From Rostratula benghalensis (lineage: Eukaryota; Chordata; Aves; Charadriiformes; Rostratulidae): a DNA stretch of 64,000 nucleotides. This document shows, in pieces, positions 24,778 to 36,760 of the stretch. The stretch is taken from the NCBI GenBank assembly GCA_013399305.1, contig VXAI01000021.1, positions 7,530,794 to 7,594,793 on the forward strand. Direction: 5' to 3'. The position numbers and the translations under genes were made by a program. How positions within the stretch are numbered: position 1 is the first letter of the stretch; each line of letters begins with the position of its first letter. Below the pieces are notes generated by a model that made no database searches, had not been told where the DNA came from, and was given only the letters and a program-made list of their open reading frames with translations.

Positions 24778-25913
24778 GTAGGTCATAGATGAACATAAAA
24801 GTAATTAAACTGTAGTTCTTCCTTGAGAATGTGATACAGATTTCCAAGGAAAAAATGGATCTGTTACATGTTTGAATTGGGTTGTCTTCTTTTAATACTT
24901 CATACAAATTGAAGACATTCCTCTCAGTACTTAGTAAACGGCTATGAATAAAGTAGATTAACTAATGCAAATTAATATAATGTGTTGATATATATTAATA
25001 AATTATAGTGGAATTGCAATGTCTAGAAATCTCTTGTAGAAATTTTGCTTGGAAGTCTAAACTGGCTGTGTGTGGTATTGCAGAAGGACTTTTTTTTTTT
25101 CTCCTTATATTGTATGAATAAAGAGCACTATATAGCCAGTGGAATCTGTCTTTGTGGAAAATGTAGAAAGTGGAAGAAGGGAAACTAATCTTGTGCAAGA
25201 TGTCGTCTGGCTGCCGTTTCCATTCTTAAAATAGGCATAATGGAATATATTTGTACATTCCACATAATTTTCATGGCTTGTTGTTAGCGTGACTTAGTGG
25301 TGTTTTAAAAATATCCTGTACTGCCAAGGTAGGGATGATAAGGTCAAAATCACACTATATGCAGTGAGATGGTTTGAGTCAGCTGAGTTTGGATCTATCA
25401 CCTAAAAGATCTGAAGGAAGGATGAGGAAAGTTTGGAGGTTCCATCAAAGGTGGTGTCTTTCTTGATTCTTTGTGCTTTTATCCATTTGTTCATTTACAT
25501 ACTTAAGTCGTCTGGAACTGTAGGCTTAATAGATGTCAAGTGACTTTCTCAGCCTGTGGACCACTGCTGTTTGCACTCTGCCTGGCTACTTGTCAATGCC
25601 CTGAGCTTTCTGCATGCAATATGTTTCCGAGGTTTCCTTGGCCACGTTCAAGGAATCCTCAATGTGTTACCTGTTGATCATATCCTTTCTTAAATAATAT
25701 TTAATGTGCTGAATTTTAAGTATATCTATGATGGCAGAAGGAGGAGGGTAGGTGACAAAAATCTGCAAAACATGTTGCTAAACTCCACAGTAATACGTCT
25801 TTAAAAACAGCTTTTATTTCTTTCTGGCTCAAAATATCTTTGAATCCTATTTACTGTCTTCCTTTTTCCCCCCTCCCTCACTCCGTCTTTATTATTTAAA
25901 AATGCATTACAAG
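24778..25913. other. MICAL2: Intron
   Basis: Intron of 1136 bases with a T run near 25089-25100. Nothing else recognised. Confidence 0.8.
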
Positions 25914-26018
25914 GAGCTAATAGATAGACCAGCTCTGCTCTCTTCTGACCCTCCTGTTAATCCTCGTTTTGCTAAACCTAAGGATCCAAGTCTTCTTCCA
26001 CCTCAACCAAAAAGGCAG
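25914..26018 (+). CDS. MICAL2: MICAL2 exon: linker, part 2
   Basis: Phase 0-0 exon of 35 codons encoding ELIDRPALLSSDPPVNPRFA and then KPKDPSLLPPQPKRQ. Donor GTAGGA begins at 26019. The acceptor ATTACAAG at 25913 has a poor local pyrimidine tract, the better CTCCGTC stretch being some 25 bases further up. I chose it because the frame and the family match both start here. The Pro-rich content is typical of the MICAL2 linker. Confidence 0.85.
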
Positions 26019-27147
26019 GTAGGAATGCATATGGGTAACACCTGACAAGCATGCCATTTCTTGTACTGCAGGGAACTCAATATTAATGTTTATATATTCT
26101 GTACTTACACAATATTTGGATTTAATCTGCAGAGTTACCAGACATACTTAGCTGAGAATTGTGCAAATCATATTAAAGCTTAAGGCTTTAATACACCTGC
26201 TTACACCTGCTTGACCAGATGAGAAAACTATTTGAAAGAATTAGTAACTGTGGAAAAAAACCCTAAAAGTGTAGATGTTGGTTTCTGTGTTATCATATAT
26301 AGACTCTAAATTGTATAAATATAATTACATAGCTACATGTAACATGTATGCAAACTACAGCAATACCTTAAAATTTGTCTGTGTGTGTACTCAATGCTTT
26401 GGGCTGTTGTAATGATAAGGCAAAGGCAGTTTTCCCTCCTGAAAAACTTGGTAAAAATGTCTTAAGATAAATGGTTGAGTATTGAAAACCTGATATTGAT
26501 GCCCAGGGTTTTTAATTTCTTTAGGCAGAACTTGTGATAAGAATTTCTGTTGAAAGCTCTTTAGCAACATCATATACATGGGGCAAAATTTTTTAATTTG
26601 CTGTCTAAATTTTTCTCATGGTATTTCCAGTGAAAGCAATCGCATATTAAAGAGTACTGACATTCAGTTTACATAAGTGTTTTAAATGGCAGTAAATATC
26701 CTATAGTGGCAGGGTACTTACAAGAGTAGTCTGCAGTGAAATGATATCTGCATTGCCTTTTGAAATCTACAGATCAGCTTGATGAAAAATACAGATTCAG
26801 GCAGGTGTGATGCTAAAAAACCCCCAACATTAAAACCTTTACTGAAAACATTAGAAGGAAATGTAGTGTTATGTTTTGCATTGATGCTGTCTGAGCTTAT
26901 TCATAAACACTGACACAAAGCTAGAGAAGGATGTCAAGACCTGCATAAGTTCCGTAGGACTGATTTATTTCAGTGCATGGACACAAGCATCAGAGATGCA
27001 GTAGACAGTGTGCAAAGAGTGATGCAAAACATTTTATTTCCAGTTATGTGCATGACTGTGCTGCGCTTTCGGAAGCATCCTTAGAAGCTGCATATACTGT
27101 ATGGTAGTGCAGAAAGCAGATTTTTTTTCACTTCAAGTGTTTCCCAG
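26019..27147. other. MICAL2: Intron
   Basis: AT-rich intron of 1129 bases. Nothing recognised. Confidence 0.8.
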
Positions 27148-27366
27148 TTTCAGGTGGTAGCTAGGAGTGAACACGAGGTCAGGGAACCCAAACAGTCTTT
27201 AAATGGTTCTGATCATATGGCCAGGAGAGCAAAGACTGTACAAAAAACAGATACCCAGCCCAGTCTGTCAGAAACCTCTGAAAATCTCGCATCTGCCTGT
27301 TCTGCTGCATTTGTACTTTCTGGAGTGCTTGAGCGTCTTCAGCACCTGGAGGAAAAAATGAAACAG
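27148..27366 (+). CDS. MICAL2: MICAL2 exon: linker, part 3, with tandem acceptor
   Basis: Phase 0-0 exon of 73 codons encoding FQVVARSEHEVREPKQSLNG at the start and ending VLSGVLERLQHLEEKMKQ, a leucine-rich helical segment that continues into the next exon. Two acceptors 6 bases apart fit the frame: TTCCCAG ending at 27147 and TTTCAG ending at 27153. The first adds Phe-Gln and agrees with the family start (an aromatic residue before a hydrophobic pair), so I used it. The donor is GTGACA at 27367, somewhat weak. Confidence 0.88.
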
Positions 27367-27589
27367 GTGACAAGCAATTTATTTTCCTTTCTGTCTCTTA
27401 ACTGCCTGTGCTAATCTCCACACTGTATTTTCCTCGGATATGCTGGTTTTTCTCTGTTGACTTTAGGTTATATTAAGACAATAAAAAGTCTTTCTACAAA
27501 CTTGCTCTAATTCTGCTGATGTATGTGACGTTAACTGAAATCTCTCTCTCTTTCTTTCCCTGGCTTTCTTTCCCTGGCTCTTATTGCAG

Positions 27590-27691
27590 AAAAGAGCTCA
27601 GACCATAGCGAATAGGGAATTCCATAAAAAGAACATTAAAGAGAAAGCAGCACATCTTGCCTCAATGTTTGGATACATGGAGTTTCCAAAG
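27590..27691 (+). CDS. MICAL2: MICAL2 exon: conserved linker helix
   Basis: Acceptor CTTATTGCAG ends at 27589; donor GTGACT begins at 27692; phase 0-0, 34 codons. It encodes [20 protein letters not shown] then [35 protein letters not shown] is the best-conserved block in the MICAL2/MICAL3 linker and a strong orthology marker. It is highly basic and predicted to be helical. The intron just before it carries a small CTTTCTTTCCCTGG tandem copy that enriches its pyrimidine tract. Confidence 0.94.
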
Positions 27692-28296
27692 GTGACTATT
27701 AGGTTTTGCACCTGAAGAAGTGCTAAGTTAGAAGGTGTATCAGAATTCATGGCAGGGATGGGGGTGGAAATTGCAGTGGTTTTGTTTTTAAGTTTCCTTT
27801 CCTCCTGGGTGGATCTAAAAAGTAATGTGGGTTCCACAGAAACTGGTAAAAAGCTTTGTTTAAATATTGTTGCATAACTTAATGAGAAAAAACATAATCT
27901 CAATTATAAATCTAGTAGAGTAATTTAGAACGAGAGAACTGTGTTAGAATAAACCACATGTTGTGCTTAAGTACACACTGACATCTCACAGTTTCTAATG
28001 AATTGGTGAGCAGTAGCTTTTAAAGCAATATGGCATTTCTTATATTTCATTATGTTTTCTCTTACCTTACTGCTCATTGTCTATATATTTTTAGACGAAA
28101 ACTGAGTACAGTAATATCACTTGCTATGAAGGTTTTGCCATGATTTCTATGGCTCCTCACTGTGCAGAAAAAGGAGAAAAGAGCAGAATTGTAGTTGTTA
28201 TCTTTTTTTTTTTGATGCATGACTCTGAAACTCTTCTCTTAACCTTTGCTAATGTCACTGTCTCTTAGATAACTCTCCTGTTTCTGCTCTACACAG
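27692..28296. other. MICAL2: Intron
   Basis: AT-rich intron of 605 bases. Nothing recognised. Confidence 0.8.
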
Positions 28297-28428
28297 AATA
28301 AGCTACCTACTAAAGGCTTTTCCCATTCTGAGCCCCCAACTCCCTCTTGCCCTCCACCTCATGATTCAGCTGCTGCCTCTTCTCCATCAGCTGTTGGTTC
28401 AGCTTCCCCTGCTGTTCCTTCTAGACAG
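28297..28428 (+). CDS. MICAL2: MICAL2 exon: Ser/Pro/Ala-rich linker, part 5
   Basis: Acceptor TCTACACAG ends at 28296; donor GTACTA begins at 28429; phase 0-0, 44 codons. It encodes NKLPTKGFSHSEPPTPSCPP, PHDSAAASSPSAVGSASP and AVPSRQ. NK-L-x-KGxSH and the PSPP run match the equivalent human block. It is low complexity and probably disordered, with several Ser-Pro and Thr-Pro sites. An assembly gap begins 474 bases downstream, so another linker exon could be hidden after it. Confidence 0.9.
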
Positions 28429-28902
28429 GTACTACTATTAACACCTCTTTCCTGTAAAATCCAAACGCGCTAAAGGTGCTTGAGAAATGGCTGGGATGGA
28501 AGGTGCTGCCAGCAGGTCTGTTGTATAGGTTGTATTTCACATTTGAATCCAACTTTACTTTGTTCGTTGTTGATTCTGCATGTTTGTGAGAGGCATTGTT
28601 CAAAATAGTTCAGTTATAAAGCTGGAGAACAAAGCAAATAGTTAACAATTTTTTTCCTTCAATCATGAAAATTTTACTTTGCTGCTTATTTTAATTGCTG
28701 TGTTGTTAGATAATACCACAGGCATGCCTAGCAGAGAAACAGCTTCACATTGTACAGCCAACTGGATGTGATGGGATCAATTAGTTGTTCTTGGGTGGTG
28801 TTTTTGTTTCTTTTTATAAGAGTATCTGTCTGGACTGCAGGAGAGAACCTGCACAGTAATGTTTTTTTTTTAAGCAGAAGACATCTTAGAATTGTATGAG
28901 CA

Positions 28903-29242
28903 NNNNNNNNNNNNNNNNNNNNNNNNNNNNNNNNNNNNNNNNNNNNNNNNNNNNNNNNNNNNNNNNNNNNNNNNNNNNNNNNNNNNNNNNNNNNNNNNNN
29001 NNNNNNNNNNNNNNNNNNNNNNNNNNNNNNNNNNNNNNNNNNNNNNNNNNNNNNNNNNNNNNNNNNNNNNNNNNNNNNNNNNNNNNNNNNNNNNNNNNNN
29101 NNNNNNNNNNNNNNNNNNNNNNNNNNNNNNNNNNNNNNNNNNNNNNNNNNNNNNNNNNNNNNNNNNNNNNNNNNNNNNNNNNNNNNNNNNNNNNNNNNNN
29201 NNNNNNNNNNNNNNNNNNNNNNNNNNNNNNNNNNNNNNNNNN
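28903..29242. other. Assembly gap (340 Ns)
   Basis: A run of N. Any apparent open frame across it is meaningless. Confidence 0.99.
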
Positions 29243-30972
29243 CCCTCAGCCTTGTCAGTGTTAGCCTTGTCAGAGGCAGGGCTAGAATTCCGTTCTTTGT
29301 AACAGCAAACTTTACAGAGAGGAAACGTGTGTACTCTGAATGAAAGTGATTTGATTAAGTGTTACTTTAACACTTCAATTGGAGATATTCAGCTCTTGTT
29401 ACTTATGCAGATGTTACAATGCACTGTGCTTTCATCTGTGGAAGTTAAGGTGGCATTGGCCTCTAACTTCCCTTGTTTTAGAAGGATTTTAATTGAAGAA
29501 ACTTTCATATGTTTCAGCTTCTCGGGGCAGGTAATAGCCTGGGTTCTCTTTCCTTTGTACACTGGTTGTGTAGCAGCAGTCTGGGAACACTGCAGTATTG
29601 AATAGGGTGGTGTAGGGAAAAAAGCTGAAAATGTCAAGTTTCTGGAAGTACTGAAGGTGACTGCTGTGACCCAATGCAGGTGCTGCTGGAGCTGGCAGCT
29701 CTGCTGCCTGACACGTGAAAGAAGTGCTATTGGGCAAAATGGGTACTGTCTTTGAGGTATGTTCTTTGGATGAGATAGAGCTGTGTTGAAAAACTTCCCT
29801 TTCCTCTCTATCCCCAGGAAAATATAGGCTACACAGTCTTTCAAGGACACTTGCAAACCCAGCAGGTGCCTTACTGTGGTAATCCCCTAATTCCCTTCAG
29901 CTTCAAAATAATTCCTTTGCCTGGATTTACCTCTTACTTTTTATGACCTAAGAGGTATAGCATATAATGGGTTTTAAGCTAAGTAATTATTTCAAAAATA
30001 TCAGAGCATGTTGGTAATTTGATTTGGAGAGTTTGGAGAGCTTTTGTGACACTGTTTATACTATAATACTCTTTACAAAGAACCACATGAACAACCGTTT
30101 AGAATAGGAGAACTAGGTTTGTAATCATATGGAAACGCTGAGTGATAATTTAATTTATTTTTTCTTAGAGAACATTTCACCTGATAATCATTTTTTGATG
30201 TTTAAATTCAACTGCATGTTGTTTAAAGTGCACTCACAGCCTTTTATTAGTTTGCTGTCGTATTTAAACGGTGTAGCAATAGTGACTTGGTTTCACTCAG
30301 GTGGAGTTGAGTTTAGTTGAAAATGATCTCTTCAGAGGTAATGGTGCTGAATGCAGCAATAACTTAGACAAGAAAATCTTCTTCTGTCACCAGCACAGTA
30401 AATATATGTTCATTACATTTGGTAAATACTTGGCTGGTTAGGTAGGACTATGTGTATTCTTTGGCAGATCTACATGCACGAACGTCTTGATGCCCAGTAT
30501 AATGATCCATAGACTTGTAAAGGCTCAGGTCCTCTTGTACGCTGTCTGAATTATGTATAAATACAGTGTGTTTGACAGAGCATTTTTGAGAGTTTTTAAA
30601 TAGCTGATAATGAACCTTTGTGGCAGATGATGGATCAGTGTAGGTACTTCAGTGGGAGAGACATTAAGTAGGTTTTTTATATAAAAAAAGAAAAAAGGAC
30701 TAAAAGGCAAAACCCCCAAGTTTTCTTTCCAGAGTACAGGTGACATTGTTGGTGCTGTCCTTGCTACAGGTTAAATAAGAGCAAGGGAAGGGGTTAGAGT
30801 CAGTCAGCCATAGTATCTGTACAAGGCTGCCAGGGAGAAGGGGAGGGTACCTGACCTCCTACCAACTGTCAGCACAGTGAGGGGTTATAGACAGTCACTA
30901 TGGAAATGGAGATTCAGGTCAGGCATTGGGATGGGCATAGGGGACACCTGAACAGTAATGAGCAGGGTGCTG

Positions 30973-31022
30973 GGGTGAGGCCTGGAGTCTGAAGCATGGG
31001 TGAGGCCTGGAGTCTGCAGCAT
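30973..31022. repeat. 25-bp tandem duplication, two copies
   Basis: The unit beginning GGGTGAGGCCTGGAGTCTG occurs twice head to tail (30973-30997 and 30998-31022) with a single mismatch (GAAGCAT versus GCAGCAT). Confidence 0.9.
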
Positions 31023-33514
31023 GGATGCCTTTTGGAGCAAGTTATGCCAACGTGCACTTACTTTACACGAGTAAAGTGGATGCTGCCCTAGGGACAGGGG
31101 GTGGGCTCAATGGCTGTTTGAATCTGTGTCCAGGACTGTTATTTATGTTGGTGATGTGCTGGTGAACTGCGAATGGATATGCAAGACTTCTGTTCTCCAT
31201 ACTATTCAAGTACCATGAGGTTGATTTAGTGCTGTGATACCCCTGTTACTTAGCTTTACCTCTCTGACAACTTAAGTTCTGTTCCTCTTCAAGCTATATT
31301 TGTCTTACCTTTTGTTATTTCTCAAGCAAATTTTTCCAAGAAGCAGATTTCTTACTGCTGTTTTTACTCTAAAGGTATTAAATCTTCTGGGAACACTTGC
31401 TGCAGCCTTGATTTAATAACAACCAACCTGTCCATGCCCTTCCATGGTTAAGTTGTTGTCCCCATCCATGTTTTATTTTCTAAGATCACACACTTTTCAT
31501 AACATGAAAATTTCATCATACGTACTGACCATTTGCACAGCACTGTATAAATAAAATTTGCTAATATTTCAAGTGTGCAGTGCACATTTTCAAGTACTGG
31601 GCATGATAATTTAACAGTAAATTTGGATCTTTCTGCTGTGAATACGTACCAGTAATTGCCTGTGTTTGTGTTGTCTTGAGGGGAAGGTTATAAGATTCAG
31701 AATTTGTGTTTCTGGTCTCGGTTCTGAGAGATATTCAGTAGGTAACTCCAGACTTCAGTATGGAAAGGGACTTCAGGATTGGTAAACCAACAGAAAGAGC
31801 TTCCTCGTGTCACTCCTGGTGTTTCTGCTTTTTCCCAGCAGAAAACAAGAAGATAAAAGAAGTCTTTTAAGTTTTGTAACACTTCATGAGATATGACCTA
31901 GAAGTATCAGCACCTTCCCATCCCTTAAATAGTTAGTACTGTCATTTTAATGTCGAGTGAGTGAGTACTAAGATTATCAGACATAATGATCCTTTACATC
32001 TATTGAATTTTTATTGGAACAATATTAGTTATGGTGACATATGTAGTGAAAATGGTGGCCAAGAAATCATGCTGTCTTATTACAGAAACCTGTTATTAAG
32101 CCTCAGTCCTAAAAGGAGAACTTCAAAGGAACGCAATGGAAGCATATTGTTTCTTTTAAAGACATACAGTCATTACAGCTTATTAAGAATTAACTTCTGT
32201 ATGGCATACATGCAAGTTTCCAGTAATAATCAAAATTACCTTCTAGCTTTAATAATCTGTCAAAATTCACATAGGTGGAATTATGAATTAACAAATATTA
32301 CATTATAAACTGGGCCTTGGTTATTTCTGTTTTCTGTTTAAAGTTGGATTGACCCTCAGAAAACTGAGTTCACCCTGATGAGTGAGTGCACACTACATCA
32401 TAAGAACTATGAAGATGTTTCAATCAATGGGCTTTGGTGCCTGCAGAGTTTGGACCAACTACTTCCCTTCAGTGAATGACTCTAATTACCAGCAGTAAAC
32501 GGGGCTTGGGTGTTTCCCACACATAGTAACTTATTACTCTAATGTTGTTTATCTTGGAAGTAAAATATATGTAGCAGGTGGTACCAGAAATAAATAAATT
32601 GCCCTGAAAGCAAAATAAGATCAGGAAAGTCATTAAGGATATGGAACAACAAAGAGGAAGCATTGTATGCTTTTGGATGTAGAGACCATATTTCCTTTGT
32701 TTTATGAAAATACTGCTGAGGCTTACTAGGTGTTTGGCTGTGGTGTTATAACTGATAGCATAGGGAAATACAGAAGGCAGCCCTCTCTTCCCACATTAAC
32801 CACCCTGATCAACCGGCTGCAAAGCTTTAGCAACATGTCATTGACAGGTCAATAGTCTTAGTAAATAACAAACACTTGGGCTGTTTTTTTAAGCGTTTTC
32901 TTGGTTGTTTTCTGAAATTCACCATGTAAGGTAACTCTTTAAGACTCCTTTCCAACAAAGGATTTAAGGCTATTGGTATAAACCTACCCGAATTGTTAGT
33001 AGTACCCTGTTAGATACTGATAGTTGCCTCAGCACTGCAAAGTTGCCTCTGTATGTGTGACTTCACGTACACTGGTATCCTCAAGAGTAGTTAAGTACAT
33101 AAGCAAAATTTGAGCAAAAACTTACTAGGTTTATGTTGAGTTTCTAGGGTACTGTGTGCTGTTGACCAAAGATAATCCACGTAAGAGGTCTAAAGCATTA
33201 TATGTAGATTTGGTGTCCGACCCCGTCTCCTGCAACTGGAGTTCTTTACATTTACACGATTAAATGGGTGAGGATGTTACTGAAGTCCTTGTCCATAAAC
33301 AGGGTGAGATTAAGAGAAGACCCGAGCGGTTTCTGAGCGGTTGTGGTGCAGTTCTATGAGGGCAGAAGTCACAAGCCTTGCAGCACAGCACTGCTCTTGC
33401 ATGCCCAGTCCCTCCCAATCTCTGTGAATTTCTGATGGTGGCAGGTGCTCATGGTGGTGCTCTGGTGGACAGTCATCCTACCATGCTATTAATGTTTTGT
33501 AATTGAATGGCATT

Positions 33515-34300
33515 ACAATAGAGTATGTCACTTGGAAAGGACCTAGAATGATCTAGTCCAACTGCTTGACCAATTCTGGGCTGACCAAAAGTTAAAGCAA
33601 GGTATTAAGAGCATTGTCCAAATGCCTCTTAAACACTGACGGGCTTGGGGCATCACGCATCTCTGTAGGAAGCCTGTTCCAGTGTTTGACTGTCCTCTTG
33701 GTAAAGAAAGTCTTCCTGATGTGTAGTCTGACCCTTCCCTGGTGCTGTACAGGGAGAAGAGCTCAGCACCTCCCTCTCCACTTCGCCTCCACCTCAGGAA
33801 GATATATAGAGAAATGAAGTTGTCCCTCAGCCTCCTTTTCTCCAAACTAGACAAACCCAGAGTTCTTAGCTGCTCCTTACAGGCCATTCCACCAGCTTTG
33901 TTGTTGTCCTCTAGGCACATTCAAGAACCTTTTCATCCTTCTTAAATGGTGGGGCCCAGAACTGCATACAGTGCTTAAGGTGAGGCCACACCAACGCTGA
34001 ATACAGTGAGAAAGTTGTCCTTTTGCCCATCTGGTTCTGCTGTGTTTGATGCATCCCAGGGTACGGGTTGCCCGCTTGGCTGCCAGGGGCACTGCTGGCT
34101 TGTACTGAACCTGCTGTTGACCAGCACCCCCAGATGCCTTTCTGCAGGGCTACTCTACAGCCACTCCTCTCTCCATTTATACCTGTGTCTGGTATTACTC
34201 TCTCCTAAGTGCAGAATTCAGCATCTGGACTTGTTAAATTTCATCCCATTAATTGCTTCTCAGTGTTCCAATTTATCTGGATCCCTCTGGAAGGCATCTG
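33515..34300 (-). mobile_element. CR1 LINE 3' fragment, minus orientation, diverged
   Basis: Read on the + strand this is the reverse complement of a CR1 3' end: it opens with GGAAAGGACCTAGAATGATC and TAGTCCAACTGC. It continues with CR1-like blocks such as GCCTGTTCCAGTGTTTGACT, AAAGAAAGTCTTCCTGATGT, TGGGGCCCAGAACTGCATAC and the TTTCATCCCATTAA and ATCCCTCTGGAAGGCATCT stretch at the far end. It is 5'-truncated and lacks a clean terminal octamer array, so it is an old insertion. The open frames on either strand here are shadows of the repeat. Boundaries are approximate. Confidence 0.85.
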
Positions 34301-36652
34301 AAAGGCGTAGTGCTGAGGCTGAAGCAAACGGATCTTCTCTTGACTACCCATGTATCCGATTCAGTAAGAAGAACTAGTAGAGATCTTTCCCAGTAATAGG
34401 TCATTATTAAAGAGTTTCTCTAAAATGAGATCTAATTAGTCCTCAAGTCCACTTGCTTCCTGCCCTCCCTGCTGGTGAATAGCAACAGTGTTGGTGTTGG
34501 TGGTTGTTGATTTGGAGATGAGAGCAATCAGCAGTCTTCTGGTTGCTAGATTAAATTGAATTCCTATTTGCTTTTACAGAGAATGTGAATTCAGGTTCAT
34601 TACAAGAACATTTCCTTTCATAACATTTTTTAAGTATGTATAAACATGCAGTTTCTTGTTTTGACTGCTTTAATGTTGACAAAGATTCCTCCAATGGGTG
34701 GAGAACAGAAATCAACCAACCTGACGAACTGCAAGGTGTAGTTCAAGCTCAAGGATACTTTTCCTGAAATTCAACTACTTGCACTTTAACCATAGCCTTA
34801 TTTTTAACTGATTACTCTAGCATTTAACTAGTTCAAGGAAACCTTTCTGCTTTGACTGACTTGGAATGCTTCCTTTTACCTAGCAGCTCATTGGTAATAA
34901 GTCGTATATAGCCCCAAAATTGCTCAGCACATTTAGAGATGCAGAATCTGGGGAGGAAAATTTCGTCTTCTGTGATCTTAAGCCATACAAAGGAACTTAA
35001 TTTTCTTGTAGTAGCAAGTAATCTCATTTCTGATTTATAATTTAATGTACCACTTAGGACAGCATCACATTATGTAATTAACAGCTTACTTTGCTGTTGT
35101 TACCCCATAAGTTGTGCAGATATTGAAAAATATTTAAAAGTCTTTTCATACTAAACAAAACCAAGCAGTACAGAAATTTGTCCCTTGAATAGCCTTTGTA
35201 ATCTTAACATACATATTTTGTATTTGCCTGGATATTAAGTTAATTATGGGATAACTCAGAAAAGATAAGGGGAGCTCTGAGGGCCTGGACATGTTCCCAA
35301 GTTCCTGAATTTGAATATTTTTTTTATTAGCAATAATATTTTGACATTTTTGAAAACACTCCCAGAATGCACTATAGTTGCTTTTAATCTTGACAGAAAA
35401 TGCTTTTAAATTATTTTAAAGTGTAATGAATACCACTGCTTTTTTTTTTTCCTTTCTCCCTGGTAACTTTCTGATATTTTAAAACCCTTCCATTAGCAGG
35501 ACTTGGTGTAGTGGCAGTAGAAAAATCATTTCACTTAGGGCATAATACTAGGGCTCTGTGGGAGGTGAATGGAGCATAAGATTATGAGATCATGGATTCT
35601 GTAGGGGAAAAAAATTGGCTTCAGAAGCAGAGTATCGGATCCCTGGCTATACCAGGATGGCCCTTGCTGCCTTGTCACCGGGGAGGTTGTAGGATCTTAT
35701 ATTGACTATAGAACTAAAATCACCCAAGAAATTTGGGTTGAGGTAGAAAATACTACTGTAAATCTACGAAGTCTTCACAGACTTTTTTTCCAGGAACGGA
35801 GAACTAGAGTACTTGCCTTCCACTCACACACATGCCTACGCACACACACCTTTCATCTTTTCCAGTCCCCAGGGATAGGTTTTGGCAAGGAAGCCTGGAC
35901 CATGCAGTCAATGGTCTGGCTGTGGTACGTTTGGAACCACAGCCCAAGCAGCAGTAGGCTCCTTGCAGGCATGTCTGTGGATAGATCTGGCTAGAAACAG
36001 CCTAATATTCATGGCTACAGTAATGTAATGAAGCAGATTAAAGGAGATGTCTTCCTTTCATGAGAGTAGCTTCTCCATTTTTCCCTTGCATTATAATGAG
36101 TCACTGGGGAGAGGCAGAATGGTTGCTCTGTGAGCATCAACAAAACATTTCCATGTGGGACTTCTAGTATGCTTTCATAAAATGTTTCCTGAAATGCCAC
36201 GGTTTGTGATCCATTAATGTCAAGTTTAGTTCCCACCCCCTATTCTGAAATACGACCACAAAGTCCTAAGAAGTCAAAGTGAACAATAGAGGGATTTTAA
36301 TCTACTGGAATGGTCCAACCATGATAGCCAGGCAGTAACTCCCAGCTCAGCCTCTTCATGGACATGTGCTGTGGGAGCAGCGTTTGCTCCCAGTAGCTAT
36401 TTCTCCATCGTTTGCAGGGAGAAGCTTGTAGGCTACATGGAAGCCTGCTGTGGCCACCAGCTGGGCCACACTGATCATGCATGAACAGGCTTGTGCTCTG
36501 CTAGACATTGCCTCTGCTCTTCCTCCTAGCTTCTCTTTATTATTGTTTGCATGTTTTCAAATCATTCTTGTCCTTTTCTCATTAAATTAATTTTTCAGAA
36601 TAACTAAACCTCTTCCTTCTGTTCTTCATCTTCCCCCCTTTTTTCTGGTTAG

Positions 36653-36760
36653 ATGACTGTAGGGAAGGTCTCACGTGCAATTGGAGCTGTGGCTGAAGTT
36701 CTTGTCAATCTGTATGTGAATGATCATAGACCCAAGCCACAGCTTTACTCCCTTGAACTG
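36653..36760 (+). CDS. MICAL2: MICAL2 exon: linker just before LIM domain
   Basis: Acceptor TTCTGGTTAG ends at 36652 after a strong pyrimidine tract; donor GTAAGG begins at 36761; phase 0-0, 36 codons. It encodes MTVGKVSRAIGAVAEVLVNL and then YVNDHRPKPQLYSLEL. The TVGKVS-x-IGA-AEVLVNLY-NDHRPK block is highly conserved in MICAL2 and confirms the gene continues after the large intron. The first codon is ATG, but the family match runs through it, so it is internal rather than a start. Confidence 0.94.

Larger units (their letters stand above)
28429..36652. other. MICAL2: Large intron with assembly gap, CR1 and tandem copy
   Basis: Intron of about 8.2 kb between linker exons. It contains 340 unknown bases (28903-29242), a short tandem duplication at 30973-31022 and an old CR1 fragment at about 33515-34300. 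The rest is AT-rich with scattered small open frames that resemble nothing known. Any exon inside the gap cannot be seen. Confidence 0.75.

Noticed and set aside
28892..29302. Open frames crossing the gap
   Set aside because: They are made almost wholly of unknown bases.
33543..34377. Several open frames on both strands between 33.5 and 34.4 kb
   Set aside because: They lie within the CR1 3' fragment and reflect the repeat, not a host gene; no reverse transcriptase motif is present.
36653..36655. ATG at the start of the pre-LIM exon as a translation start
   Set aside because: It directly follows a splice acceptor, and the conserved sequence runs across the junction in frame.
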